A stretch of DNA of 64,000 nt from Chloroflexota bacterium (lineage in GTDB: Bacteria; Chloroflexota; JAJPGV01): assembly GCA_021325635.1 (NCBI GenBank), contig JAJPGV010000056.1:1-64000 (forward strand), in the 5' to 3' direction. The notes beneath the pieces are model-generated. The model saw only the letters and a program-made list of their open reading frames with translations, had not been told where the DNA came from and ran no database searches. A program made the translations under genes and the position numbers. This document shows, one piece after another, positions 1 to 7,914 of this stretch (its first letter is position 1; each line of letters starts with the position of its first letter).

Positions 1-352
1 CGCGAGGCGTTAGTCGGCAGGCAGGAGGCGTCAGGCGCTGGTCGCGAGGCGTTAGTCGGCAGGCAGGAGGCGTCAGGCGCTGGTCGCGAGGCGTTAGTCG
101 GCAGGCGCGAGGCGCGAGGCGCTGGTTGTCGGGCGCCAGGCGCTGGTCGCGAGGCGTTAGTCGGCGGGCGCTGGTCGCGAGGCGTGAGGCGCAAGGCGCT
201 GGTCGTTGGTCGCAAGGTGTTAGTCGGCAGGCGCGAGGCGCGAGGCGTCAGTCGGCAGGCGCGAGTCGCGAGGCGCTGGTCGTTGCGCGTCAGTCGCTGG
301 TCGCGAGGCGTTGGGCGCAGGGGGGTGGGCGCTGCGTGCGAGGAGAACAGCA
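1..352. repeat. Degenerate GC-rich tandem array (left arm)
   Basis: No credible gene lies here. The stretch is built from short variants of GGCGCTGGTCGCGAGGCG and GTTAGTCGGCAGGC. The first 84 bases are two identical 42-bp units (1-42 and 43-84); after that the units decay. The array probably extends beyond the window start. The reverse complement of the same motif family recurs at about 774-918, on the other side of the four-helix-bundle gene, so the gene sits between inverted arrays. Open frames across the array are Arg-rich low-complexity translations and are not believed to be genes. Confidence 0.85.
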
Positions 353-718
353 TCAGGTCTTGGTGCGGGCCGTACGAAGACTTCTCATGAGGCCGGCGAG
401 CATACGGCTAACCTCCTGCGTTGCGGTGACCAGCGACTCATAACCTGCGGAGAGAAACCCGAGCTCCTTGGATAAGTACAGCAGGTATTCGACTTCGCTG
501 GCCGATCCCATCGCAATGCCGCAGAACCTCGCAAGTTCGACACCGCCGGTTCGCCCGCAGCCTTCAGCGATGTTGGTCGGGATCGAGATCGCCGCTCGTC
601 GAAGCTGGGCAGTGAGTCCGTAGCGCTCCTCGGGAGGAAAGGATTCAGTCACCTTGTAGATCCTCATCGTAAGGTCATGCGCTTTGTGCCAGACCTCTAG
701 GTCTTGGTGACCTTTCAA
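353..718 (-). CDS. Four-helix bundle protein (23S rRNA IVS / S23 family)
   Basis: A 121-residue protein with the hallmarks of the four-helix bundle family first found in intervening sequences of 23S rRNA genes. The N-terminus reads DLEVWHKAHDL, and the family signature SIPTNIAEG lies near residue 50 after a TAQLRRAA helix. The length is normal for the family. The start is TTG at 718 with a short AGGA just upstream; no ATG fits. The last codons run into the left repeat array. The family also includes the Avd accessory proteins of diversity-generating retroelements, but no reverse transcriptase is present here. The biochemical role of stand-alone members is unknown. Inverted repeat arrays flank the gene on both sides, which suggests it may belong to a repeat-associated cassette. 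Confidence 0.85.
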   Translation of the reverse strand: MKGHQDLEVWHKAHDLTMRIYKVTESFPPEERYGLTAQLRRAAISIPTNIAEGCGRTGGVELARFCGIAMGSASEVEYLLYLSKELGFLSAGYESLVTATQEVSRMLAGLMRSLRTARTKT

Positions 719-773
719 ATCCTAGAACGCCCCACGTCCCAGCTTCCTCCGTCTAGCTCCGCCGCCTACCGTC

Positions 774-918
774 CTGTGCCTAACGTCTCGAGACTCCCAC
801 CTAACTAGCGCCCAGCGCCTCCGCCTAACGCCCAGCGCCTCCGCCTGCGCCTAACGCCTTGCGACCAGCGCCTTGCGACCAGCGCCTTGCGCCTTGCGCC
901 TAGCGCCTAGCGCCTATA
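774..918. repeat. Degenerate GC-rich array (right arm, inverted)
   Basis: Runs of CGCCTAACGCC, CCTTGCGACCAGCG and CCTTGCGCCTAGCG. Its reverse complement, GGCGCTGGTCGCAAGGCG, differs by one base from the core motif of the 1-352 array, so the two arrays are inverted copies of one repeat family. The far end overlaps the last codons of the small zinc-ribbon gene at 907-1116. The bases between 719 and 773 hold nothing recognisable. Confidence 0.8.
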
Positions 919-1116
919 CGTGTGGACCGAGCCGTCGTTGATGGGCTCATTGATGAAGATCTCGCCGTTGCGGATCTTCAGGTTGAAGGTGCAGTTGGGA
1001 TTGGTGCAAACCCAGGCCTTGTACTCGATGGGCGCGCCTTGGTTCCCGAAATCCGAAAGGGGAACGAGATCGCCCACGCCACACTTCTTGCACTGTGGGA
1101 AATGAAGCTCGCCCAT
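907..1116 (-). CDS. Small zinc-ribbon-like hypothetical protein
   Basis: A 69-residue protein with two Cys pairs, CKKC near residue 9 and CTNPNC near residue 37. The spacing is compatible with a zinc ribbon or rubredoxin-like knuckle. The start is ATG at 1116. The C-terminal Tyr-Arg-Arg and stop codon fall inside the right repeat array, so the extreme C-terminus may have been supplied by repeat invasion. It is transcribed away from the gene at 1247. No function can be assigned; metal binding is inferred from the Cys spacing only. Confidence 0.6.
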   Translation of the reverse strand: MGELHFPQCKKCGVGDLVPLSDFGNQGAPIEYKAWVCTNPNCTFNLKIRNGEIFINEPINDGSVHTYRR

Positions 1117-1217
1117 CCTGCCGTCCCCTCCAACAAGCTGCCTGCGACGGAATTAGGACGCCAACAACTACGCTCCTACGTCCCCCCGGAGCCGGTCCGA
1201 AGTATACCACCGGGTGT

Positions 1218-1223
1218 TACTAT
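1218..1223 (+). promoter_or_regulatory. Candidate -10 element
   Basis: TACTAT lies 24 bases before the ATG at 1247 and could serve as the -10 box of that gene. No convincing -35 hexamer is visible at the usual spacing, so this is a weak prediction. Confidence 0.25.
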
Positions 1224-1246
1224 GAACATCCTTAGGCGGTATCGAG

Positions 1247-1867
1247 ATGTATCCTCAGCCACCGACCTCTCACCGGCCAACCAACTATTTCTGGGTGCTC
1301 GGCGTCTGCGTGGCCTTCATGCTGGTGGTCGTCTTCGCCGGGCTGCGTCAGGTGGCCAATCGTTTGAGCGATGCCGTGGCGAGCGGGGCCACGAACAACG
1401 CGGCAGCCGCTCCTGCGGCGGCTGTTCCCACGCCCGCTATCCAGGCGGAGCCGACGTCAGTGGCGGAAGCGGCCGCCATCAGCGTTTCGCCAACCCCGGT
1501 CGCCAACGGACCGTTGGACGTCGACCCCCGCTCCCTCCAGGAGTCGCCGGCCAATTACCGTTCGCGCCTCATTCGTGTGAGCGGGACGGTGTTCTACGTG
1601 GGCAAGATGGCTGACGGGCAGACATGGATTCAGATTCGGTCAGGCAGCTATTACATCAACGGCCAGAGCGCCGATCCGCTGCCCGGTGGGGTGGCTGTGG
1701 GCAGCGCGGTCGACCTGGTCGGCATCGGGGCGGGTCTCACGACCATCACCGCTCAGGATGGCAAGGACTACGACGAGCCATTGATCGATCCTGTTCAGCG
1801 CGTCGAAGCCGCGGGCTCGTCTGGCGATGCCGGATCCCAGGGGGCTTCGGCAGCCAGGACACCCTAG
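1247..1867 (+). CDS. Single-pass membrane protein, hypothetical
   Basis: A 206-residue protein. A short cytoplasmic tail is followed by one hydrophobic segment at about residues 14-34 (FWVLGVCVAFMLVVVFAGL). An Ala/Pro/Thr-rich linker then runs to about residue 95. The compact extracellular C-terminal domain at about 100-190 contains RLIRVSGTVFYVGKM and TWIQIRSG; this beta-rich pattern recalls small OB-fold domains of exported proteins, but that is an inference. The start is ATG at 1247, with a modest purine stretch before it. It is not obviously linked to its neighbours. Function unknown. Confidence 0.7.
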   Translation: MYPQPPTSHRPTNYFWVLGVCVAFMLVVVFAGLRQVANRLSDAVASGATNNAAAAPAAAVPTPAIQAEPTSVAEAAAISVSPTPVANGPLDVDPRSLQESPANYRSRLIRVSGTVFYVGKMADGQTWIQIRSGSYYINGQSADPLPGGVAVGSAVDLVGIGAGLTTITAQDGKDYDEPLIDPVQRVEAAGSSGDAGSQGASAARTP

Positions 1868-1906
1868 CCGGTCCGAAGCGTTCCGCGGCACGGCCTAAGG
1901 ACGAGA

Positions 1907-3085
1907 TCAGGCTGCCGAGGGGACTTCCAGCAGGCGCTCGTACAGGCGGGCGGTATGCTCGGCGATCGTGTTCCAGTTGTATTCGGTCGTGGCCTTGACA
2001 TACGCGCGCTGGGCCCGCTGCTTGGAGAGCTCAGGCTGCTCCAGCACGTGGACCACGCCCCAGGCCAGCGCGTCCGGGCTGCCGGCTTCCACGACCACGC
2101 CCGTCTCTTCCCGATCGACCACTTCGGCCAACCCGCCGCTGTTGGACACGACCACGGGCACGCCCGCCGCCATGGCCTCCAGCGCAACGATGCCGAACGG
2201 CTCGTACAGGCTGGGGAACATGGCCGCGTCGGCCACCTGGTAGAGCCGGTTGCGGACTTCATCGCTGACGAAACCCGTGAAGATGATGTGCTCTGCCCAG
2301 CTTTCCTGCGCTGCGCGGGTCCGGCTGCTGTCGAGCGCCGGGCCGCTGCCCACAATCACTACCTTGACGTTAGGCGCGAGCTCCAGGAGCTTCGGCATTG
2401 CGTCGAGCACGACGTCGATGCCCTTCTCGGCTACCAGCCGGCCAACGTGCAGGATGATGTGCTCGTGCTCAGCGGCGAATTGGCGGCGAAACTCGGCGCG
2501 GTCGAAGTCATCCTGAAAGTGCTGCGCGTCGACGCCGTTGGGGATGATCTCCAGCTTGGTAGGCAGCACGGCAAAGACGTCCCGAATCTGCTGCGCCATG
2601 AAGCGGCTGCAGGCGATGATGCGATCGGCGGCGTTCGCCAGACGGAGCTCCTGCTCGTGGATGCGCTGCTGAAGCTCATTGTGAATGCCGCGGTTGCGGC
2701 CGTACTCGGTGGCGTGGATCGTTGCCAGCAGGGGCAGCCGAAGCTCGTCGTGCAGCCGGATCGCCGCATCGCCAACCAGCCAGTCGTGGGCGTGCAGCAG
2801 CCATGGGCTCCCCTCCGTACGGATGGCGACCATGGCCTGCTCGAATAGGCCTCGGTTGACGAGCAGGGCATAGTCCACGAAGTCGCCGGCGGGTTCTGGG
2901 ACCTCGACCCGGGAAATCGAGAGACCATCGCTCTTCGCCTCGGGCTCTCCGCCCTTCAGCCGCGGCGTCACCACGTGCACGTGGTCGCCTCTGGAGGCAA
3001 TGATGGGGGCGAGGTGAGCGACGTGCGCACCGAGACCGCCGACGACGTTAGGCGGGTATTCCCACGAAAGCATCAGGACATTCAT
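1907..3085 (-). CDS. Glycosyltransferase family 4 (GT-B fold)
   Basis: A 392-residue retaining glycosyltransferase. The N-terminal Rossmann half begins MNVLMLSWEYPPNVVGGLG, with the acceptor-side Gly-Gly-Leu-Gly loop typical of GT4 and glycogen-synthase-like enzymes. The C-terminal half binds the sugar nucleotide: GRLVAEKGIDVVL supplies the conserved Arg and Lys, and EPFGIVALE is the EX7E motif. The donor and acceptor cannot be told from sequence; alpha-glucan, trehalose or glycolipid synthesis are all possible. It is divergent from the carboxylase gene at 3108, with only 22 bases between the start codons, so the two promoters must overlap each other or the coding starts. Confidence 0.9.
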   Translation of the reverse strand: MNVLMLSWEYPPNVVGGLGAHVAHLAPIIASRGDHVHVVTPRLKGGEPEAKSDGLSISRVEVPEPAGDFVDYALLVNRGLFEQAMVAIRTEGSPWLLHAHDWLVGDAAIRLHDELRLPLLATIHATEYGRNRGIHNELQQRIHEQELRLANAADRIIACSRFMAQQIRDVFAVLPTKLEIIPNGVDAQHFQDDFDRAEFRRQFAAEHEHIILHVGRLVAEKGIDVVLDAMPKLLELAPNVKVVIVGSGPALDSSRTRAAQESWAEHIIFTGFVSDEVRNRLYQVADAAMFPSLYEPFGIVALEAMAAGVPVVVSNSGGLAEVVDREETGVVVEAGSPDALAWGVVHVLEQPELSKQRAQRAYVKATTEYNWNTIAEHTARLYERLLEVPSAA

Positions 3086-3107
3086 AATGTGAAGTGCTGG
3101 GACCTCT

Positions 3108-4937
3108 GTGAAATCGCTGGCTGACTTTCTCTATTCCATTGTGCCGCACCGGCAGCCGGATACGGTTCCGGCGGCTCCGGCCAGCTGTCCGAGCTGCAAG
3201 GCGGATTTTTCGAGTGGATCGTGGCCGGTCCTCCAGCGCTATCGAGTGTGCGACGTTTGCGGGCATCACCTGCACGTGCGCGCTCGCGACCGCATTCAGC
3301 AGCTGGTGGACGCGGGTACCTTCCGCGAGGTGAATCGCTCGCTGGAATCCGTCGATCCACTGTCATTCACCGATCGGCTGCCGTATAAGCAACGGCTGAG
3401 CGAGGCGCGGAAGCGGACCGGGGCTACGGAAGCAGTGGTTACCGGCAGCTGCCGCATCGGCGGCACGCAGACCGTGCTGGCCGTGCTCGATTTCGAGTTC
3501 CTCGGTGGCAGCATGGGATCGGTGGTGGGTGAGAAGGTGACCATGGCCTTTGAGCTGGCCATTCGGCGCAAGCTGCCTATCGTCACCGTGGCCACCAGCG
3601 GCGGAGCGCGGATGCAGGAAGGCATGTTGTCCCTGGTGCAGATGGCCAAGACGGCGGCGGCCGCCCGCCGCCTTCATGAAGCCCGACTACCGTTCATTTC
3701 CATCCTCGGCGATCCCACGACCGGCGGCATCTATGCCAGCTTTGCCAGCCTCGGCGACGTGGTGATCGCCGAACCCAGGGCGCTCATAGGCTTTGCCGGT
3801 CCGCGTGTGGTCGAACAGACGATGCATCAGCAAGTTCCGGACGAGGTGCACCGGGCCGAGTACCTGCAGCGGCACGGGATGATCGATCAAATCGTCGAGC
3901 GGCCGCTCTTGCGCGAGAAGCTGGTGGCGCTGCTTTCGGTGCTGCGTCCGCGCGGGCAAGCCATTCCGGCGGTCGATCCCGGCCCAGCCCCACAGCAGGC
4001 CGCGGCTCAACCTTCCCGCCCGGCCTGGGACATCGTGCAGCTGGCACGGCGGCCCGACCGCCCGACCTCTATGGTGCACCTGCGAGCCATAACCAGCGAC
4101 CTGTGCGAGCTGCATGGCGACAAGCAGGGCGCCGACGACGCAGCCGTGGTCATTGGCCTCGCCAAGCTGGGCGACCTGCCCATCGCCTTTGTCGCGCAGG
4201 AGCGGGGCTCCGGCGCGGAGGGCGATCCCACTCGCGGCGGGCGAGCGCTGCCGGAAGGCTATCGCAAGGCCCTGCGCATGATGTCGCTGGCCAACAAGTT
4301 CGGATTGCCGCTGGTAACCATGATCGACACGCCGGGCGCCTATGCCGGGGTCGAGGCCGAAGAGCGCGGGCTGGCGCGTGCACTGGCGGAATGTCTGTCC
4401 TACATGTCCGGGATCGTCGCTCCCACTGTGGCGGTGGTCGTCGGCGAAGGTGGCTCCGGCGGGGCGCTCGCCCTGGGGGTGGCGGATCGGGTGCTGATGA
4501 TGGAAAACGCCATCTATTCCGTGATCTCACCCGAAGGCGCGGCCGCCATCCTGTATCACGACGCCGGCAAGGCCGAGGAGCTGGCGGCTTCACTGCGGCT
4601 CACCGCGCACGACCTCGAGGAGCTGAGCATCGTGGACGAGATCGTCCCCGAGCCGGAAGGTGGCGCGCACCGCGATCCGGTGCATGCCTCGCATCTCCTC
4701 AAGTTGGCGGTCACGCATGCGCTGGCCGAGCTGCTGAAGGTCCCGCCCCGTAAGACCGTGCACGCCCGTTATCAGAAGTTCCGCCGAATGGGCCAGTACA
4801 ACCGCCATTTCAACGCGGCGGCCTCTCGTGAGGTGGCCCAGCTGCAGGAGTACATGCAGAACCGCATGCGTACTCTGCGCGGCATCTTCCCTTCGCCCTC
4901 GGCCGGCAAGCAGGGCGTCGCCGGCCACGATGACTGA
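3108..4937 (+). CDS. accDA: Fused acetyl-CoA carboxylase carboxyltransferase (AccD-AccA)
   Basis: A 609-residue fusion of the beta and alpha carboxyltransferase subunits, which in E. coli are separate. It transfers CO2 from carboxybiotin to acetyl-CoA to give malonyl-CoA. The beta half has a four-Cys zinc ribbon (C27, C30, C48, C51, spacing as in E. coli AccD), then SGGARMQEGMLSL and GDPTTGGIYAS. The alpha half starts near residue 308 and contains ELHGDKQGADD, TMIDTPGAYAG and GEGGSGGALALG. The start is GTG at 3108, with GGGA upstream; it preserves the full zinc ribbon. The stop overlaps the CoA-transferase start by 8 bases. Biotin carboxylase and carrier subunits are encoded at the far end of the same cluster. 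Confidence 0.93.
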   Translation: MKSLADFLYSIVPHRQPDTVPAAPASCPSCKADFSSGSWPVLQRYRVCDVCGHHLHVRARDRIQQLVDAGTFREVNRSLESVDPLSFTDRLPYKQRLSEARKRTGATEAVVTGSCRIGGTQTVLAVLDFEFLGGSMGSVVGEKVTMAFELAIRRKLPIVTVATSGGARMQEGMLSLVQMAKTAAAARRLHEARLPFISILGDPTTGGIYASFASLGDVVIAEPRALIGFAGPRVVEQTMHQQVPDEVHRAEYLQRHGMIDQIVERPLLREKLVALLSVLRPRGQAIPAVDPGPAPQQAAAQPSRPAWDIVQLARRPDRPTSMVHLRAITSDLCELHGDKQGADDAAVVIGLAKLGDLPIAFVAQERGSGAEGDPTRGGRALPEGYRKALRMMSLANKFGLPLVTMIDTPGAYAGVEAEERGLARALAECLSYMSGIVAPTVAVVVGEGGSGGALALGVADRVLMMENAIYSVISPEGAAAILYHDAGKAEELAASLRLTAHDLEELSIVDEIVPEPEGGAHRDPVHASHLLKLAVTHALAELLKVPPRKTVHARYQKFRRMGQYNRHFNAAASREVAQLQEYMQNRMRTLRGIFPSPSAGKQGVAGHDD

Positions 4938-6108
4938 GTCCGCGCTCAGCGGTCTTCGCGTCGTCGACTTCAGCCGGGCTCTGGCCGGGCCCTTCTGCAC
5001 GCAGATGCTGGGCGACATGGGCGCGGACGTGGTTAAAGTGGAGGCGCGCGAGACTGGCGACGATTCACGTGGCTGGGGGCCGCCGTTCATGGGCGAGGAG
5101 AGCGTCTACTTCTTCGCCATGAACCGCAACAAGCGCTCCATCACGCTGGACCTGAAGAAGGGCAAGGAGATCGCCCGGCGGCTGCTGGCCGGCGCCGACG
5201 TGGTGGTCGAGAATTTCTCGCCTGGAACTATGGCCCGGCTGGGCCTGGGCTACGCCGACGTCAGCGCGTACAACCCGGCGGTCGTCTACTGCTCCATTTC
5301 CGGCTACGGCCAGGATGGGCCCGACAGCCAGCTGCCCGGCTACGACATGACCGCGCAGGGCGCCGGAGGGCTCATGAGCGTCACCGGCAACGATCGCCCG
5401 ACCCGTGTAGGCGTGTCCATCGCCGACATCACCGCCGGCATGTTCGCCGCCTACTCCGTCGTCACCGCCCTGTACCATCGCCGTTTGACCGGGCAGGGAC
5501 AGTACGTGGAGACGTCGCTGCTGGCGGGGATGGTTGCGCTGCTGACGCATCACGCCTCGGCGTATCTCAACACGGGCAAGGTGGCCGGGCTGCAGGGCAA
5601 CACCCACTCCACCATCGCGCCATACGAGACCTTCCGGACGAGCGACGGGTTCATCAACATAGGCGTGGCCAACGAGCGGCTGTGGCAGCGCTTCTGCGAG
5701 GTCATGGCTATGCCCGAGCTGCTCGGCGACGAGCGCTTTGGCACGAACGGGGACCGCGTCCGTCACCGAGCCGAGCTGGCGGACATCATTGGCCGGCGGT
5801 TCGAACGGCACAGCACGGCTGAGCTGTTGGCGAAGCTGAGGGAGGTGGCCATCCCGGCCGACGCCATCAAGAATGTGGCTGAGGTATTCGCCGACCCACA
5901 GGTCCAGCACCTGGGATTGCGCCTGGGCATGGAGCACGCGACGTGCGGGCATATTGAGGTGGCGGGCATGCCGTATCGCCTGTCCGAGACGCCCTCGACG
6001 GTGCGCATGGCTCCTCCGGTTCTGGGACAGCACACCGACGAGGTGCTGCGCGAGCTGGGCTACGAGCAGTCCGACGTCGATGGCTTCCGAGCCATGGACG
6101 TTATTTAG
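4930..6108 (+). CDS. CaiB/BaiF-type (class III) CoA transferase
   Basis: A 392-residue family III CoA transferase, which moves CoA between acyl-CoA and a free carboxylic acid through an aspartyl-CoA thioester. The opening LSGLRVVDFSRALAGPFC and MGADVVKVE are family hallmarks. The catalytic Asp is expected in LPGYDMTAQGAGG, near residue 141. The ATG at 4930 overlaps the end of accDA by 8 bases, and the stop lies 8 bases before the mutase gene, which argues for one operon with coupled translation. The substrate pair cannot be read from sequence; a role in activating or recycling a branched or dicarboxylic acid for the mutase is an inference from position. Confidence 0.9.
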   Translation: MTESALSGLRVVDFSRALAGPFCTQMLGDMGADVVKVEARETGDDSRGWGPPFMGEESVYFFAMNRNKRSITLDLKKGKEIARRLLAGADVVVENFSPGTMARLGLGYADVSAYNPAVVYCSISGYGQDGPDSQLPGYDMTAQGAGGLMSVTGNDRPTRVGVSIADITAGMFAAYSVVTALYHRRLTGQGQYVETSLLAGMVALLTHHASAYLNTGKVAGLQGNTHSTIAPYETFRTSDGFINIGVANERLWQRFCEVMAMPELLGDERFGTNGDRVRHRAELADIIGRRFERHSTAELLAKLREVAIPADAIKNVAEVFADPQVQHLGLRLGMEHATCGHIEVAGMPYRLSETPSTVRMAPPVLGQHTDEVLRELGYEQSDVDGFRAMDVI

Positions 6109-6116
6109 GCTGGCTG

Positions 6117-7730
6117 ATGGCGTCCGCGGGTCAAGGCCCATCCGAGCGCAAGCCCGCCTTCACCAACAGCTCTGGCTTTGAGATCAAGCGCCTCTATTCA
6201 GGCGACGACGTGGCCAGCCTGGACTACCTGCGTGATCTGGGCTTTCCCGGCGAATTCCCGTACACGCGCGGGCCGCAGGCAACGATGTATCGCGGCCGTC
6301 CGTGGACCATCCGCATGTTCTCGGGCTTTGGCTCGGCGGCGGATACGAACCGCCGCTACCGTTATCTGCTCGACCAGGGCCAGACCGGTCTGAGCGTGGC
6401 CTTCCACCTGCCGACGCTGCTCGGTTATGACTCCGACCATCCGCGGGCTCGGGGCGAGGTTGGCAAGTGCGGTGTGGCCATCGACTCGTTGGCCGATATG
6501 GAGACGCTGCTGGACGGTATTCGGCTGGACGAGGTCAGCACGTCGATGACCATCAACGCCACGGCTATCGTGGCGCTGTGCCTGTACGTGGCGGTGGCCG
6601 AGAAGCAGGGCATTCCCGCCCACAAACTGCGGGGAACGATTCAGAACGACATCCTCAAGGAGTACATCGCCCAGAAGGAGTGGGCCTTCCCGGTTCGGCC
6701 TTCGCTCCGGCTGGTGGTCGACACGTTCGAGTGGTGCGCCAGCAACATGCCCGAGTGGAACACTATCAGCGTTTCGGGCTATCACATCCGGGAGGCCGGC
6801 GCGACGGCGGCCCAGGAGCTGGCTTTCACGCTCATCGATGGCCTGACCTATGTCCAAGAAGGGGTGAATCGAGGCCTGAAGGTCGACGAGTTCGTGCCGC
6901 GGCTCTCCTTCTTCTGGGACCTGCACAACGACTTCTTCGAGGAGATCGCCAAGATGCGGGCGGCGCGGAGGATCTGGGCGCGTGAAATGAAGCGGCGCTA
7001 CGATCCCCGCGATCCGCGATCGTGCACCCTGCGGGCGCACATGCAGACGGCGGGCGTGACGCTGACCGCGCAGCAGCCCTTGAACAATGTCGTCCGGGTT
7101 GCGCTGCAAGCCCTGGCTGGGGTGATCGGTGGCGGCCAGTCGATGCACACCAACTCGTACGACGAGACCTACGCGCTCCCGACAGAGCAAGCGGTGACGG
7201 TGGCCCTGCGCACGCAGCAGATCCTGCAATCGGAGACGGGACTCACGGACACGATCGATCCGTTCGCGGGCTCGTATTACGTCGAAGCGCTGACCAACCA
7301 GATGGAGGAGGCCTTCTCCCGCTATCTGGAGCGGATCGATGCCATGGGCGGGATGGTCAAGGCGATCGAGGCCGGCTTTCCACAGATGGAGATCGCCGAC
7401 GCGGCCATGCGTTATCAGGCGGCAATCGACAATCGCGAGCAGCTCATCGTGGGCGTCAATGCCTACCAGGCCGAGGGGGCGGATGCGATCCCCATCCTGG
7501 AGATCGACGACTCGCTAGAGGCCGAGCAGGTAGCTCGCCTGGAGCAGCTTCGGGCACGGAGGGCTCCAGGCTGGCGTCACGCCCTGGAGGCTGTGCGCAA
7601 GGCCGCCTTCGGCGGCGCCAACCTGGTCCCACCCATCCTCGAAGCGGTGCATGCCTACGCCACCGTCGGTGAAATCATGGACACTCTGCGCGACGTTTTC
7701 GGTGAATACCACGACCCGGGGTACTACTGA
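6117..7730 (+). CDS. B12-dependent acyl-CoA mutase, large subunit (isobutyryl-CoA mutase-like pocket)
   Basis: A 537-residue catalytic TIM-barrel subunit of the methylmalonyl-CoA mutase family, without a fused B12 domain. Family motifs include RPWTIR, GLSVAFHLPT, GTIQNDILKEY, SGYHIREAGAT (active-site His223) and HTNSYDETYALPT. The two residues that hold the methylmalonyl carboxylate in true MCM (Tyr89 and Arg207 of the Propionibacterium enzyme) align with Phe68 and Gln186 here. Those are the residues reported for isobutyryl-CoA mutase. The predicted reaction is therefore carbon-skeleton isomerisation of an uncharged acyl-CoA such as isobutyryl/n-butyryl-CoA, not succinyl-CoA formation. The separate small subunit at 8004 completes the enzyme. 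Automated annotation would call this MCM. Confidence 0.9.
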   Translation: MASAGQGPSERKPAFTNSSGFEIKRLYSGDDVASLDYLRDLGFPGEFPYTRGPQATMYRGRPWTIRMFSGFGSAADTNRRYRYLLDQGQTGLSVAFHLPTLLGYDSDHPRARGEVGKCGVAIDSLADMETLLDGIRLDEVSTSMTINATAIVALCLYVAVAEKQGIPAHKLRGTIQNDILKEYIAQKEWAFPVRPSLRLVVDTFEWCASNMPEWNTISVSGYHIREAGATAAQELAFTLIDGLTYVQEGVNRGLKVDEFVPRLSFFWDLHNDFFEEIAKMRAARRIWAREMKRRYDPRDPRSCTLRAHMQTAGVTLTAQQPLNNVVRVALQALAGVIGGGQSMHTNSYDETYALPTEQAVTVALRTQQILQSETGLTDTIDPFAGSYYVEALTNQMEEAFSRYLERIDAMGGMVKAIEAGFPQMEIADAAMRYQAAIDNREQLIVGVNAYQAEGADAIPILEIDDSLEAEQVARLEQLRARRAPGWRHALEAVRKAAFGGANLVPPILEAVHAYATVGEIMDTLRDVFGEYHDPGYY

Positions 7731-7842
7731 AGTGCCGAGTGCCGAGTGCCGAGTGCCGATGCCGAGCGCCGGGTGCCGAGTGCCGACTGCCGACTGCCGA
7801 GTGCGAGTGTCGGGGGAGTGCCGCGCCGAGCGCGGAGTGCCG
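7731..7842. repeat. GAGTGCC heptamer array (left arm)
   Basis: The array starts at the base after the mutase stop codon. It contains perfect and mutated tandem copies of GAGTGCC (also GACTGCC and GAGCGCC). A facing array of the reverse complement, GGCACTC, lies at 7915-7994, about 70 bases away. Together they separate the two mutase subunit genes. Confidence 0.85.
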
Positions 7843-7914
7843 CACGCGTGGTATTTGAGGATCGTCATGTTTGAGAAGCGAACTGTGGGGGAGTTGGGAT
7901 TGCTCGAGGTTTAT

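Noticed and set aside
126-443. Open frames across the left repeat array
   Set aside because: They translate the repeats into Arg/Ser/Ala-rich strings with no family likeness and overlap the four-helix-bundle gene.
353-718. Avd component of a diversity-generating retroelement
   Set aside because: No reverse transcriptase, template repeat or variable repeat is present in the window. Only the fold family is shared.
1-918. CRISPR array
   Set aside because: The units are contiguous or degenerate, with no constant-length unique spacers, and there are no cas genes.
7843-7914. A small gene between the two heptamer arrays (frame starting ATG 7867)
   Set aside because: It runs straight into the repeat array and then into the small mutase subunit region in another frame. 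The unique part is about 18 codons and unrecognisable.
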